Assembly: GCA_037953625.1 (NCBI GenBank)
Contig: CM075652.1
Location: forward strand, 38,310,501-38,374,500
DNA length: 64,000 nt
Direction: 5' to 3'
DNA from: Crotalaria pallida
Taxonomy: Eukaryota > Streptophyta > Magnoliopsida > Fabales > Fabaceae
Shown one piece after another: positions 1 to 11,738 of this stretch; the stretch's first letter is position 1; every line of letters starts with the position of its first letter. The notes beneath the pieces are model-generated. The model searched no databases, was not told where the DNA came from, and saw only the letters and a list, made by a program, of their open reading frames with translations. A program made the translations under genes and the position numbers.

Positions 1-811
1 GGCTGCAAAAGTCCTAATGGGTGCAAAGTCCCTAATGGGTGTACCAATTGCCTAGCAGGTGCAATTAAAATCCTAGTGGTTCAATTAAAGGAAAAGGGAT
101 TGAAAGAGGGAAAAATGGAATCACATTTGAATAATGAGATAAGAAATGGAAATAAGGCTTGGATGCAATGGAATGTGATTATGGCTTGTGATTGTGATGA
201 ATGTGCATTATGTGAATTACTTGATAATTGTGCTTGGCGTAGTAGGTTATTATGTCTGATTAGAAACTGCTTTTCTATTTCATGTGCAATGCTCACCTCC
301 TTACTACTATTACAGGTACTGAGATTGAGCTAGCACAGCCCCTAGCCGAGCAGGTGCACTCTCCCTTACTGGAAGAGTAGGTTGTAGTTTATTAGGACAT
401 GGTTATGTTCTGGGCCTTTTGATGTCATGATGTGATTCACTTTTGTTGTATATAATGAAATATAACTTTTGGGTGGGCCCAAGACAACTCTTTTTGGGAA
501 AGGAGTATTTTTGGGAAAATACTGTTTCCAAAACCTGTATATATGTTGCTAACTCTAATAGGCGTATAACTGTTATCTGGGTGCATTATGATGCACGAAG
601 TTATGTTTAGCCCTGCTGGCTACATAATGAATATGAATATTATGTTTAAAACAGGTTGCAGGACAAACTAAACTTTTGGAAAAGCTAATTAAACAAAGGA
701 AACTCCGTCCGTCTGTTCGAAGATTTTTAAAAGCAATTGAATTAATAAAGGAATTTTTAAGTCACTATTTTTACTAAGGGCAATTACAGTAGGTATAAAT
801 AGGGTGTTACA
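1..811 (+). repeat. E1: 3' part of a long LTR, cut by the window edge
   Basis: The segment ends with AGGGTGTTACA at 801-811, the usual 3' end of the TGTAAC...GTTACA LTRs in this window. It has the shared 3' block (AAACTCCG near 701-709). An acceptor-like tract ends in AG at 314-315 and is followed by GCCGAGCAGG at 345-354, as in E4 and E13. Positions 1-90 hold degenerate tandem copies built on CCTAATGGGTGCAA, matching the arrays inside the putative LTR introns of the other elements. No primer site follows 811, so this is a solo or 3' LTR. The 85-codon frame at 76-333 crosses the repeat and acceptor and is not taken as a gene. Confidence 0.75.
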
Positions 812-1226
812 ATATCAATCCAATTGAAATTTTATAATATCCTCCAGAAAGATTATAGGATACATCTTTAGATTAGACGAATCTAAAGACAAGAATAATT
901 TGTCATCATCAAATTTAGTTTAGATAGTTAAGTGCTAAAGATTTTCCATTTCCATTATGGTGGCAATTATTTGCGCTAGCCCGTTGGATATCATCTTCTC
1001 TGGTCTCAATTAACTTCCCTTTTCTGATCATAACAAGGCAACTGAACATAATCATGCTTTGACTTGATCAATGATTAACAACAAGACTAGATATACTAGG
1101 TTTGACAATTTCTAAAATGAAATAGAATTTTCATACTCTAATGATTTCCAACTAACACTATGATCATCGGTCAGAGATAGACAACACAGGTAGTTGGGAG
1201 CCATACACAAGTCAGAAGGAAGAACT
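812..1226 (-). other. E2 leader / internal fragment, no gene seen
   Basis: On the minus strand this AT-rich stretch follows the E2 primer site, so it is read as the untranslated leader of E2. It is cut at 811, where E1 ends. I see no open frame or known domain in it. Confidence 0.5.
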
Positions 1227-1238
1227 GCTCAGATACCA
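1227..1238 (-). promoter_or_regulatory. E2 primer-binding site (initiator Met tRNA type)
   Basis: The minus strand reads TGGTATCTGAGC, one base from the common plant PBS TGGTATCAGAGC. It lies three bases from the LTR end at 1242. This fixes E2 as a minus-strand LTR element whose 5' LTR starts at 1242 and runs rightward. Confidence 0.7.
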
Positions 1239-1241
1239 TAA

Positions 1242-1520
1242 TGTAACGCCCAGAATTTTATAAAGGGAATAAAAGAAATTCTTTTAAAAATATTGCAACG
1301 GAAAAACATAATTCCTTTATAGAAAATTGATAAATAAAATTTTTATTTAAAAAATTGTATTATATTCCAAGTTTACAATGGAATCGAACTAATAAATATC
1401 TTGCAGATATTTCTTTATTCCGTTTGAGTGTCTGGCTTGATGGATTGCTTCCACATGAAGCAGACTTTTCTTGATACCCATACTTTAGGAACCTAACAAA
1501 CAATATGGGATATGGAGTAA
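1242..1520 (-). repeat. E2 5' LTR, first part
   Basis: The segment begins TGTAACGCCC, the reverse complement of a GTTACA LTR end. On the minus strand an acceptor-like tract ends in AG at 1494-1493 (TTTGTTAG), as in the other long LTRs. The LTR is broken by E3, which duplicated GTCAT (1521-1525 and 7117-7121), and continues at 7122. Confidence 0.65.
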
Positions 1521-1525
1521 GTCAT

Positions 1526-2888
1526 TGTTGATTTACCAGCAAGTGGACTGGGTCAACGAGTAATATAGTCTGGAAGACCGAATATCGTCCCACAGGGATT
1601 GCAAATTGTTTCTAATAACTTTTCACCAATTCGTAATTATTAGTGCAACTTGTTATTGAAATTTAGAAGGAGAATAAGAATAATAATAAAATAAGAAGAT
1701 TGAGGAGATAAGATGTATAGAAAGCAATAGAAAAAGGTTAGGAACTTGGTTTCATTGTATGATCACTTATTTAACTATAATTTATATTTTCCTTTAATTA
1801 TCCTTTAATTCATGGACTATTCCTCTCAAATAGCAATAGTTAGACGTCTCTAACATTACCCTTATTTTCTATATATTTAATCCTTGATCCCTCAACAAAT
1901 TACAATATAAGAAAATATCTATTCAGCACAAGGGAATTAAAAAGCCATATAATCATCCAATTATATCCCTATATTTTGGACTGATTATACCATTAATTGC
2001 ATGGCCTATTCAAAATCCCAACTCCCGTTGCGAATTAAGAAATCCAAAACATAAATTGTGCGGGTTTATGTAATAAAAACTCAATTAATGCATGAATTAA
2101 AAACAGCAAAATACTAAATCATAAATTAAAATAAGTTACACCATACAATTTACACCATGTTCCTAACAAGAGGTTTTAGTTACACATATAGAAATAAAGA
2201 AAACAGATGCAAAGAGAAAACCTCATACCATAGACAATACAGGTTAACTCTCCAAGAGACCTTCAATCTTTGTGTCTTGCCTCCTTGCTCTCAATAGATG
2301 TTACTAACCTCTCTCTCTCTAATCCTAATTGAATTCTATGATCTCAAAACCTACTGAAAACTATTTACAAATCCTTTATTTAAAGAGTAAAACAAATCCT
2401 AAAATAAATCTTAATTAAATCTAATAGATAAGGTCCATGTTTATCTTCTAATCTCTGACCAAATCTAAGATATGAAGCCAAATTAGACTTCTCTTCTTCT
2501 ATTTTGTTCAGAATCTGGTCAAATTGGGCCTCCAACAGGTACGCGCGCCCCAGGCGCGCAGGTCTGATGACAATTCTTTTTGCACACAGGCGCACCCGTC
2601 ACCGCGCCCCAGGCGCGTGGGACCTACTTCGGCTCCGTTTTGCTCCGTTCTTTTTCCATTTGCAAGATCTTTTTGTCCTCTTTTCAGGTCCATAAATATT
2701 TTATCCATTTAAGCTCTAAAAAGTACCTGAAACACTAACAAACGGATCAAAACGCTCAAAGGACCCTAAACTACTAAAAATAATTAAAATCTAATAAAAA
2801 GTCCTAAATTTGCTAGAGAAACAAGCCAAATACATAGTATAAGGGAGTCAAATCAATGCTCAAATCTATATATATTGGACCCAAATCA
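1526..2888 (-). repeat. E3 3' LTR
   Basis: This is the left-hand LTR, 1363 bp. It carries a GC-rich inverted word GCGCGCC-CCA-GGCGCGC at 2543-2559 and a second GCGCCCCAGGCGCG at about 2606. Short frames here (2380-2712, both strands) are repeated in the other LTR and are not genes. Confidence 0.9.
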
Positions 2889-2903
2889 CTCCCCCAAACT
2901 TAG
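2889..2903 (-). promoter_or_regulatory. E3 polypurine tract
   Basis: The minus strand reads CTAAGTTTGGGGGAG directly upstream of the 3' LTR, which is the plus-strand priming site of a minus-oriented element. A second copy with similar flanks lies at 4149-4163. Confidence 0.8.
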
Positions 2904-4766
2904 CATTTTGCATGTCCCAGGCAAAAGTAAAATAAAAATTCTAAACAAAAGACAAACTCCCTAAATCAACATGAACACACCTAATCTAAGACTACGACTC
3001 ATCACCTCGACACATATTATCATAAACTATTTACACAATTACATACTAGTTAACATAACAATCCCATTCAGAACTCAGAACTAATGAACACTCTCAACCT
3101 CTCAAATGTTTCTCTCAAAAGTGTATAAGGGTCATATTTTCAATTCACTCATGTTCAACAATGATAATGTGTTACCATAGGCTTGACCATAGACCAACAT
3201 CTCAACTGAAATTATTGAATACATGCAAAAATCAAAAGGTCTTATTTTTGGTTGTAATGGGGCCATGGCTACAAGTGTCAGGTGGGATAAAAGAAAGAAG
3301 GGATAAAACAAAGGTTAACTCGCAAAAATATTTACAAAAACAAGTTTCCCTCAAAAACCATGAATGAGCAATGAATACAATAAAGACTCACACTCACATC
3401 AGGAACATTTTATTCTTCCTTTCTTTTCCAAATTTTTCTTCTATTCTCTTCTTCTATTCTCTTCCTTTCACATTCATTTGTTTTTATTTTTTTTTTCACA
3501 CGGAAGAAAAATAGAACTCATACACTTTTCACCAATTACTTTCACTTTTCATATTCATTCCTCTCAATTGCTCATTCAAAATTTCCAAGGTACTATCAAA
3601 GAATATTTCAATAAATGCAGGGTACCAAAGAAAAATCATATATCATTATAAGGCTCAAAATGGACAACTAAGGGAATATTTTCAATGCAAATCATCTGAA
3701 GGCCACAAAAACACATCCTAGGTGCCTTAATCATCTTAATGCATGCAATCAATTATCAATTTTGAAATGGTCACAGGTCAAGTTCTAGAAGACAATATCA
3801 AAGTGAACACACTCATGAAAAAAAATAGGGGTCTCAATATCAGAATATTTCAATAAAATTCATACCTCTCAATAGGCTCAAAACCTCACATATGGCTAAA
3901 TTCAGTTCACTAGTCACAAGTTCTGAAAGCCTTTGTCGAAATAACCCAGTCACCGTAATCATATACAGCTCAATCAAATAGAGTCGAATACCAATGAGTC
4001 TATGTCCTAAACTAAGTATGTACATGAATCAAAAGAGAAAAAGTCCTAAGGTTAGAAAAATTAATTACTTTTGCTAAGAACACAAACCAATACCAATATG
4101 GGAGAAAAATTCAGATCTGAAAAATTTTTAATTTTTATTTTGTATATACTCCCCCAAACTTAGATGTTGGCTTGTCCTCAAGCAAACTAATCTACCCTAA
4201 AACTACAAAATAAAAATTAAAAACTACCTAAAAAGCTGGACAATATTTTTGGTGAGGTACAGGGGCCTGGGGTGTAATATTGAAAAAAATTGGGGCTAAT
4301 GGGGTCCAAATCCTACAAAAACAAATCTAATCCTAAAATAAATCTATCCCTAAAAAATAGAAAATAAAAAAAACGAAAATAAATAAAAAAAATCTATTCT
4401 AAAAATAATCCTAAGATAAATCTAATCCTAAAAAGATAAAACAAATTCCTAAAAGATATAAAATTAATCTAATCCTAAAAGATAAAACAAACTCCTAAAA
4501 AGATAAAAAACTAATCTAATCCTAGAAGATAAGATAAACAAAATATCTATTACTAAAATAAAAAAAAATTACTAGAGATAAAAAAAAACAAATCTAATCC
4601 TAAGAGATAAGATGGTTGAATCAGAATTTGACCCCAAAACTGAACTTTTGCACCCCAAGTAGGAGTGAAATTCCCTAAACAGGGCTTTCACAGCCCGACG
4701 CGCCTGAGGCGCGCGACCGCGTGCGCCTCCTCAAATTTTATTTTATTTTTTTTTCATAAAAACTAC
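2904..4766 (-). other. E3 non-coding interior
   Basis: The stretch is AT-rich with runs of CCTAAAA/AGATAAA (4300-4620) and a pyrimidine-rich tract (3410-3560). It aligns by eye with E11 at 48428-49800. A second PPT-like CTCCCCCAAACTTAG is at 4149-4163, and a GC-rich word (GCGCCTGAGGCGCGCG) is near 4700. Frames here are short and not conserved with E11. Confidence 0.7.
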
Positions 4767-5663
4767 CTAAGAATTGAAACCTACGCTACTGCTTATATAC
4801 AAAACAAATCCACCAGGATCCCAAATTCTATGGGTCAAATCCCACGTGATGCAACAATAGTGAGTTATGCCCACATCCCATGGGAATTCAGCAAAATTTT
4901 CTTTTCTTCCATCATCCATTATGAAGTTGTTAACTCCATTAGTCAAGAAGATTACTTTCTCATGCTTCCTATTGCCTAATAATGATTCAGATTGTTCTAG
5001 ATATTTTTCATAAAAGTACTTAGGCTGAATATAATAGAAAAATTTTGAATCACCCAAGCATGAACTAGATTTAATAAATTTCTTTATATCAACAAATTCC
5101 TCATGCAAGGGTGGTTCAATTTTTTCTACAATTTTTAAACCTTCGATTTTTATTTTTCGATCCTCTTCCTCAAACCTATCATGCACAATTTCTTTTTCAG
5201 ATTTTTGCTCCTCCAAAAGGATTTGATCATTGGTCACATCCATCACCACAACTTCCTCCTCTTTTTTAGGAGAGTCAAAAATTGTTGATAATGCTTGTAA
5301 CTCCTCAGATAAATGTTTTGGAATTTGCTCAAGTGCTATTTCTATGTTCTCAAAACTTTTTCTGTTTTCTTTTTCTATAAAATTAATTTCTTGAACATTA
5401 CTACTAATTATTTGAGCTAATTAATCTTGGTTAATTTCCCATGACTCTTTCTCCACAGGGGGAGGAATTGGCTCAACACGAGGTAATCTAAAATTATTTT
5501 TGCAATCTTTAACAAAATCCTCAGTGGCTTGAGCCAATTTCTCTAGAGCTAATTCCCATTGGGCCTTCCTAGGAGTTATATTTTGTGCAACATAGTATGG
5601 AGGATAAGGATAAGGAATAAATCTATCACAATCTGAATCACTATTACAACTATAATTATACAT
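4767..5663 (-). pseudogene. E3 gag-like ORF with one in-frame stop
   Basis: Reading from the ATG at 5663, about 298 codons stay in one frame to 4767, broken only by a TAA at 5423-5421 where CAA is the likely ancestor. It is the first frame after the primer site. The N-terminal part holds a Pro/Tyr-rich stretch (IPYPYPPYY). A charged helical middle with LEQIPKHLSEEL follows. The C-terminal third has DSKFFYY and ends PWDVGITHY...ITWDLTHRIWDPGGF. The same tail closes the intact E11 ORF at 51117-50350, so it is a family protein. I do not recognise a domain; its position suggests gag. It has no CCHC knuckle. Confidence 0.65.
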
Positions 5664-5729
5664 GAGAAAGTACAAATTACACAAATAATTAAAAAAAGTA
5701 CCGAAAAGAAATTAGAATCGAATTTCAAT

Positions 5730-5746
5730 CCCCGGCAACGGCGCCA
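5730..5746 (-). promoter_or_regulatory. E3 primer-binding site (tRNA-Asp)
   Basis: The minus strand reads TGGCGCCGTTGCCGGGG, complementary to the 3' end of plant tRNA-Asp, six bases inside the 5' LTR. The plus-strand text looks like a tRNA 3' end, but no cloverleaf precedes it. Confidence 0.9.
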
Positions 5747-5752
5747 AAAACT

Positions 5753-7116
5753 TGTTGATTTACCAGCAAGTGGACTGGGTCAACGAGTAATATAGTCTGG
5801 AAGACCAAATATCGTCCCACATGGATTGCAAATTGTTTCTAATAACTTTTCACCAATTCGTAATTATTAGTGCAACTTGTTATTGAAATTTAGAAGGAGA
5901 AGAAGAATAATAATAAAATAAGAAGATTGAGGAGATAAGATGTATAGAAAGCAATAGAAAAAGGTTAGGAACTTGGTTTCATTGTATGATTCACTTATTT
6001 AACTATAATTTATATTTTCCTTTAATTATCCTTTAATTCATGGACTATTCCTCTCAAATAGCAATAGTTAGACGTCTCTAACATTACCCTTATTTTCTAT
6101 ATATTTAATCCTTGATCCCTCAACAAATTACAATATAAGAAAATATCTATTCAACACAAGGGAATTAAAAAGCCATATAATCATCCAATTATATCCCTAT
6201 ATTTTGGACTGATTATACCATTAATTGCATGGCCTATTCAAAATCCCAACTCCCGTTGCGAATTAAGAAATCCAAAACATAAATTGCGCGGGTTTATGTA
6301 ATAAAAACTCAATTAATGCATGAATTAAAAACAGCAAAATACTAAATCATAAATTAAAATAAGTTACACCATACAATTTACACCATGTTCCTAACAAGAG
6401 GTTTTAGTTACACATATAGAAATAAAGAAAACAGAAGCAAAGAGAAAACCTCATATCATAGACAATACAGGTTAACTCTCCAAGAGACCTTCAATCTTTG
6501 TGCCTTTCCTCCTTGCTCTCAATAGATGTTACTAACCTCTCTCTCTCTAATCCTAATTGAATTCTATGATCTCAAAACCTACTGAAAACTATTTACAAAT
6601 CCTCTATTTAAAGAGTAAAACAAATCCTAAAATAAATCTTAATTAAATCTAATAGATAAGGTCCATGTTTATCTTCTAATCTCTAACCAAATCTAAGATA
6701 TGAAGCCAAATTAGACTTCTCTTCTTCTATTTTTTTCAGAATCTGGTCAAATTGGGCCTCAAACAGGTACGCGCGCCCCAGGCGCGCAGGTCTGATGACA
6801 ATTCTTTTTGCACACAGGCGCACCCGTCCCCGCGCCCCAGGCGCGTGGGACCTACTTCGGCTCCGTTTTGCTCCGTTCTTTTTCCATTTGCAAGATCTTT
6901 TCGTCCTCTTTTCAGGTCCATAAATATTTTATCCATTTAAGCTCTAAAAAGTACCTGAAACACTAACAAACGGATCAAAACGCTCAAAGGACCCTAAACT
7001 ACTAAAAATAATTAAAATCTAATAAAAAGTCCTAAATTTGCTAGAGAAACAAGCCAAATACATAGTATAAGGGAGTCAAATCAATGCTCAAATCTATATA
7101 TATTGGACCCAAATCA
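5753..7116 (-). repeat. E3 5' LTR
   Basis: This is the right-hand LTR, 1364 bp, adjacent to the primer site. The GCGCGCC-CCA-GGCGCGC word is at 6771-6787. It differs from the left LTR at only a few scattered bases by eye, which suggests a fairly recent insertion. Confidence 0.9.
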
Positions 7117-7359
7117 GTCATTGTCATATCACATAATCAGATTAGTAATTGAATAACTATAAGTAAACAAACACAATTACCATAACCAGATTATACGTGA
7201 TGCATGCATAAGCAAGTGTCTTATCATTTATAATCATTATCTTGTACATATGTATGCAATGCATGCTCAATATCTCACTGATCTCCATTCAATTTTCTTC
7301 AAACCTTCCTCAATCTCAACAATCAAGGGAAAAGCAATCGGGAGTAAATGTCTCACTTT

Positions 7360-7475
7360 CACGTATGCTTCCAACGAGCACTGTGCCCATCACGAACCCT
7401 GTAAGGATTAGGCCATACTCCACGTATGCCTCCAACGAGCCTCATGCTCATCACGAACCCTTAAAAGATTAGGCT
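7360..7475. repeat. 61-bp tandem duplication in the E2 LTR
   Basis: Two units start with CACGTATGCYTCCAACGAGC and continue through GCTCATCACGAACCC and GATTAGGC. They lie in the region that corresponds to the putative intron of this LTR. Confidence 0.7.
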
Positions 7476-8073
7476 ATATTGAAAACCACCCTACAAAATC
7501 TAAGATGGGGGAAAGACGTACATAATTATTGCAGTTTCGCAAGACTATCCCGGGCGAGGTTAGCTAGACCAGTCCATCACAAGACCATCTTATCCACAAT
7601 AATTCCCAACCTCCTTCTTTCCACTTTGGTTCCTCGAACCGCCATGTATCTTTTCCCCATACCTTTCCATCATCTTAACTCCATGTATGATGTATGATAT
7701 CCATATAATTCATATTAAATATTATATTGATAGGATAATCAATTACCAAATCCTGGTAATCGGTCATTCAGTCATTCAGTATTTGTTCACACAATTTTGT
7801 ACTTGAATAATCGGTTATTCTAACCAGAGAACCAATTATCCAGTGTATGTTTCACTTGAAATCCTTCGGAAAAGGGCTCGATAACCGTTAACAACCCAAG
7901 TTAACTGATTAACAATATCACATGCATATTTTAGTATGTACTTGTATATAGACGAATGGTGGATTAAAAGGAGACGTTGAAAAAAACGGAAATATCAAAT
8001 AGAAAGAAAAAGAATGAGAATGAATAAAGGTATTAGATAGTAAGGAAAAAGGAAGAATTAGTGTAGCATGGAT

Positions 8074-8310
8074 GCATGCTACACCACTGGTGGATTCCAA
8101 GTGCGCATACGCGTAAACCTAATTCGTATACAATTGTATAACATCTTGTGCCAGCCATGCGAGTGTTATACCACCAGTGGATTCTGGGAGCGCACACGCG
8201 TAAACCTTATTTGTGTTCTCATCCGATACTGATGTTGAAGGGTTATATTACCGGTGGATTCCTGACACATACACGCGTAAACTTAATTTGTGTACCTATT
8301 TGATAATTCT
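8074..8310. repeat. Three-unit tandem repeat of about 80 bp in the E2 LTR
   Basis: The units share the order CCACYRGTGGATTC, then a GCGCA/ACACA stretch, then ACGCGTAAACYTAATT. The core words CCACTGGTGG (unit 1) and CCACCAGTGG (unit 2) are reverse complements of each other. Unit 3 has ACCGGT. Confidence 0.7.
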
Positions 8311-8502
8311 CGAGATATTTACGGAGAATATGATATTTGTAAAAATATGCATATATGTCTATTACAAGGGACATACTATGAAAAAATGGTATACAGGAAG
8401 AAGAATGTGAATTCATGCATTGCATTAGAATAAGGATCTGTCGAAATATGCATACTATTTATAAATGAATGTGATTGATTGTTTGTTAACGAATTTTGTA
8501 TG

Positions 8503-8899
8503 TTTTTTTTAGGTAAATAAAAAATTTTATTACCCATGCGCATAAATAAAACCACACAAACCTCTAAGTCAAATGCCACATTCTAGGAAGGATTCATAGA
8601 CTAAGAGGAATGTCAAAAAATAATTGCAAATTAATCAAAAAGGATAAGCCTAATCAATTTCTCTAATAATTCTATCAACCAAGGTCTTATTCGACCAACA
8701 TCTAAAGCTAACAAAATATAAAGCCAATCTAAGAGCTAGCTCCTTCCTGAGGATGACAAAAACATGATCAGGCCTTTGAGATTGGTGTCTAAAAACACGC
8801 CTGTTCCTTTCCAACCAAACATGATACACAACTGAAGCCATTGTCGCATAAACAATTCTTCTTCAAGTCCTCCCTTTGAAAGCATGATGCAGCCACCTG
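8503..8899 (-). pseudogene. LINE ORF2 C-terminus and 3' end
   Basis: On the minus strand, 8899 to 8650 encodes the tail of an L1-type reverse transcriptase: RRIVYATMASVVYHVWLERN, then RRVFRHQS and an L-rich end. The pattern VYHVWLERNRRVF is typical of plant LINE C-termini downstream of RT. One stop (TGA) lies upstream of RRIVY. The 3' UTR ends in an A-run (T8503-8510 on the plus strand), as expected of target-primed insertion. The rest of the LINE lies far to the right (38029-39064 and beyond) in the same orientation, with about 2 kb of RT missing. Confidence 0.75.
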
Positions 8900-9872
8900 T
8901 GTAACATCCTCGTTTTTTTATTTAATTTTATTTTAATTCAAGCATAAATAAACTAGTAGTAGACATTCGATAATAAGAATAATAGTTATAAGTCATATAT
9001 CGACGTTGAATCAGGGTATTTAATGTTGAAAAACATAGGTTATTAAGAAAATTAGGAATAAAATAACTACAACTCTAAACGCAAATTCCACCGTTGGATA
9101 TGAAGAAAAGAGCCTTAGGAATATTGTCTCCAAATTTGAGCAAAATCCGACGGTTAACGAAGAAGTTATGTCGAAGTCAATGCGTAAAAAAAAGGGAAAA
9201 TGCAGCATCAGACTTGGGCCTCACGCTCAAGTGCCATAAGGCACGCCCAGGCGCGACCTGGTCGCAGCAAGTGGATTTGTACGTTGATTGGGGGCGTTTT
9301 GGGCATTTTGCCCACCCCAAATCCATTTTAAACCACACATATCCTCATTTCATGACTAAGCACGAATTTCCCCTCACTTCCTCTTCTTCTTCGTGGCTTT
9401 CTTGTGAGAAGGGAGGGGTTGAGCTTCATCTTCATCCTCATTCCAAGCTCCATTGATGCCCAAGCTCCAAACTCCATAGCTAGCATCAAGCTCTCTACTT
9501 CTTGCTTCAATCAACATCAAACATCATCATCCTCTCTCTCTTAGGTTTTTCCCTCACCTCAATCAAGCATCAAGGTAAGGATTAGTCAAGTGCTTCTCTT
9601 GTTCCTTCCCCTTGATCATGGCTTGTCATTATTTTTGTTTACTATGGTCACTTCCTCTAGTTTCTAAGAACAAACATTGGGTTCATTATCTTTTGATGTC
9701 TTCACCATTTTTCTAAGGACTAGGAGAGCTTTCAAACCTTCCTTATTTCACTTCCCAGTGTATTTTGACGCATCATTGAGTGGCTCTTGGTTGATATCAA
9801 GCTCGGTTGAAGCACTCCGGTTCTAGGACTCCAATCTCGGTTAAGGTTTTCACTTTCTTACTCACTTTTGAG

Positions 9873-10831
9873 GTAAGAGGGGGTGTTACGGGGACTTAGG
9901 GGATGCACTTCTAGTAGATAATAGTAGTAGCTAAGAGTATTTGTTAATGTATGTTCACAAACCTTAGGGTAGTCGATAACGACTAATATTAAGAACTTAG
10001 TAAAATAAAATAGGAAACCCCACATAATATTTATGTTTTGAGTAATTGATGCTATAATTTGAATAAGTTGTATGACAAATAATATGAATGGTGAATGTGT
10101 TGCCGTATGTCCGAATTGGGTAACTAAGAGTGAGTTATTAGGAGAAAATTAATTACGAACAGAAAATAAACCAAGTAAAGGAATAAATGAGATAAAGACA
10201 AGAACTCATATGGTTTGCGAATTCCGGGCCGTGTAAGACGGGGGACCGTGCGCAGTAAGTCGCATGCGTAACATGTGCAATAAGTCGTTAGTGGTTCCTA
10301 TGCAACGGTTGCGTAAGACGTACGACGGAAGAGCGTACGCAGCGGTAAGACGCACAAGGGAGATTGTGCGCAGTGGTGGGAAATACCCAGGTGTGTGGAT
10401 GTCGGGCAGTGTAAGACACACCACCGTGTGCAGTAAGACGCACGCAGGTTGTGCGCTGTAAGTCGTCAGTGGTGAGTGTGTAGTGGTTGTATAAGACGCA
10501 CGATGGAAGAGCGAGCGCAACGGTAAGACGCACAAGAGGGATTGTGCGTAGTGGTGGGTCCACATAACCTTAACAAAAAGAGGATAAAAATATGATTAAG
10601 GAATAAAAGAAAAACCTTGAGAATAGAAAACAGTATAAGAGTCAGCGGTAATTAAAGAGTGAATTCCTGGGTGACGTATGTGTATGTAATTGTTCAGAAC
10701 AATTTGATGCTATATTGATTGTTCTATGTGATTATATGCTAAATGTGTTTGACTTGGTTATTTGCTATGTTTATTAGAATTTCATTCGCTAAGTTTCTAG
10801 TAATGCTTACCTCTTAACTATTTTTACACAG
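9873..10831 (+). other. Putative intron in the E4 LTR
   Basis: The donor AG/GTAAGA is at 9873. The acceptor is a T/A-rich tract ending CACAG at 10831. A second donor-like AAGGTAAGG is near 9571. The inferred intron is 959 bp and encloses the tandem array. The inference rests on the same donor/array/acceptor order in six other LTR copies; no transcript evidence is available. Confidence 0.45.
10228..10560. repeat. CG-rich tandem array in the E4 LTR
   Basis: Degenerate units are built on GTAAGACGCAC, TTGTGCGCAGT and GGAAGAGCG. The units also appear in larger blocks (compare 10310-10380 with 10490-10558). Open frames of 65-119 codons on both strands come from the lack of stops in the repeat and are not genes. 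Confidence 0.75.
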
Positions 10832-11382
10832 GTATAGAGACCAAGCAGACTGACTTGGAGGCCGAGCAGGGGCACACTCCCTCACAGGGAGTGTGAGTGT
10901 TAGATATAGGATGGATGTCGAGTCCTGGGCCGTATTTTGAGTATTTATGTTGCACTGCTTATTTTGGGGTTATGTATGTATGTATGTATGTATATGCATT
11001 ATGATGTATGTATTCAGCAGGGACGGCCCAAGACATATTTCTTTTGATGTTGGGGTATTTTGAGGGATAGTCTCACTATCACACACACGATTATATTCTG
11101 CTGATGATCATTTCTGGCGTGTGGCCTAAGATCATATCAAGATGCATGATATGACTAGACTTGATGCATTATATTATGATATGAAACTCTGGATGGTTGG
11201 AATTGTCTGAAAATATATTGTGCTGGACAAACAGGTGAAAAAGGTAATTTTTGAAAGTCCATAAAACAGAGTAAACTCTGCCGAATTTTCCGGAGAATTT
11301 TTAAAAGTAATTAAAATTTAAAACGAAATTTTCAAGTCACTAATTTTAAATCCGGGAAATCTAATTTGGGTGTTACATTTAG

Positions 11383-11394
11383 TGGTATCAAAGC
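11383..11394 (+). promoter_or_regulatory. E4 primer-binding site (Met tRNA type)
   Basis: TGGTATCAAAGC is one base from the initiator-Met PBS TGGTATCAGAGC and begins five bases after the LTR end at 11377. Confidence 0.75.
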
Positions 11395-11584
11395 GGTTTT
11401 TCCTCGGCCTCGGAGTAGTGAGTTACTCCATGGGATTACCCACCAAGAGAGTAATCCAAAGCAAATTAGTGTCAAGTCTCTAGTACTTAAATAGTAAATA
11501 TATATGCTAGGAGTAGACCTAGTTGATTATACCTTCTTCAGATATTAGTACACTAACTAATTCTTCCCTCCAGGATTAGGCTCT

Positions 11585-11738
11585 ATGGCTGGGAGGCAAG
11601 CGGATAATGATCGCTTAGCTTAGATTCTAGAACACCTGCTCCAGCAGAACCATAACCAAGCAAAGGTGGTTGCAGCAGCGGCAGCTGCGGCCGCTATTAA
11701 TGAGCATCACCCCGCACCTCCAGCTCCTGCTGACATTG
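11585..11738 (+). pseudogene. E4 gag N-terminus, interrupted
   Basis: The ATG at 11585 opens MAGRQADNDRLA, then a TAG stop at codon 13 (CAG is the likely ancestor). The frame continues ILEHLLQQNHNQAKVV and an Ala run before the E5 LTR cuts it at 11739. A short Gln/Ala-rich start like this is usual for Ty3/gypsy gag. It differs from the E7 gag start (MATRNQNHTNAMLERI), so E4 is another family. Confidence 0.6.

Larger units (their letters stand above)
1526..7116 (-). mobile_element. E3: complete non-autonomous Athila-like LTR retrotransposon
   Basis: Two 1.36-kb LTRs (1526-2888 and 5753-7116) are almost identical by eye and start TGTTGATTTACC and end AAATCA. The perfect 5-bp target duplication GTCAT flanks them at 1521-1525 and 7117-7121. 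On the minus strand the right LTR is followed by a tRNA-Asp primer site (5730-5746), then a broken gag-like frame (5663-4767), about 1.9 kb of non-coding DNA, and a polypurine tract at 2903-2889 beside the left LTR. The tRNA-Asp PBS is typical of the Athila/Calypso group of Ty3/gypsy elements. No protease, RT, RNase H or integrase frame exists in the 2.86-kb interior, so mobilisation needed a relative. E11 is a close family member. Confidence 0.92.
7122..8502 (-). repeat. E2 5' LTR, second part
   Basis: This is the continuation of E2 after E3. It holds no gene. It contains two tandem arrays (7360-7475 and 8074-8310). The far end of the LTR is not seen, because LINE sequence with a terminal T-run starts at 8503, so the LINE probably inserted into this LTR. 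Confidence 0.5.
8900..11377 (+). repeat. E4 5' LTR
   Basis: Parts in order: a stem-forming pair CCGTTGGAT (9091-9099) and ATCCGACGG (9145-9153); a GC-rich word near 9240-9262; a GAGGTAAG donor-like site (GT 9873-9874); a CG-rich tandem array (10228-10560); an acceptor TTTTTACACAG (AG 10830-10831); GCCGAGCAGG at 10861-10870; and the 3' block AAACTCTGCCGAATTTTCC. The same layout is seen in E5, E8 and E13. Confidence 0.85.
8900..11738 (+). mobile_element. E4: 5' part of a gypsy-type LTR retrotransposon
   Basis: A 2.48-kb LTR (8900-11377, TGTAACATCC...GGGTGTTACA) is followed five bases later by a Met-type primer site and 190 bp later by a gag start at 11585. The element is cut at 11738 by the E5 LTR and never resumes, so its gag remainder, pol region and 3' LTR are missing. 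It sits in the LINE tail. The candidate target duplication ACCTG (8895-8899) has no partner because of the later deletion at 38028. Confidence 0.8.

Noticed and set aside
2380..2712. Short frames repeated at 6736-6940
   Set aside because: They lie in both E3 LTRs; identical because the LTRs are, with no support as genes.
5730..5746. tRNA-Asp 3'-end-like sequence on the plus strand (also 51205-51221)
   Set aside because: It is the complement of a primer-binding site at a fixed distance from an LTR, and no tRNA arms precede it.
10206..10565. Overlapping frames of 65-119 codons on both strands
   Set aside because: They run through a CG-rich tandem array in an LTR; openness follows from the repeat unit.
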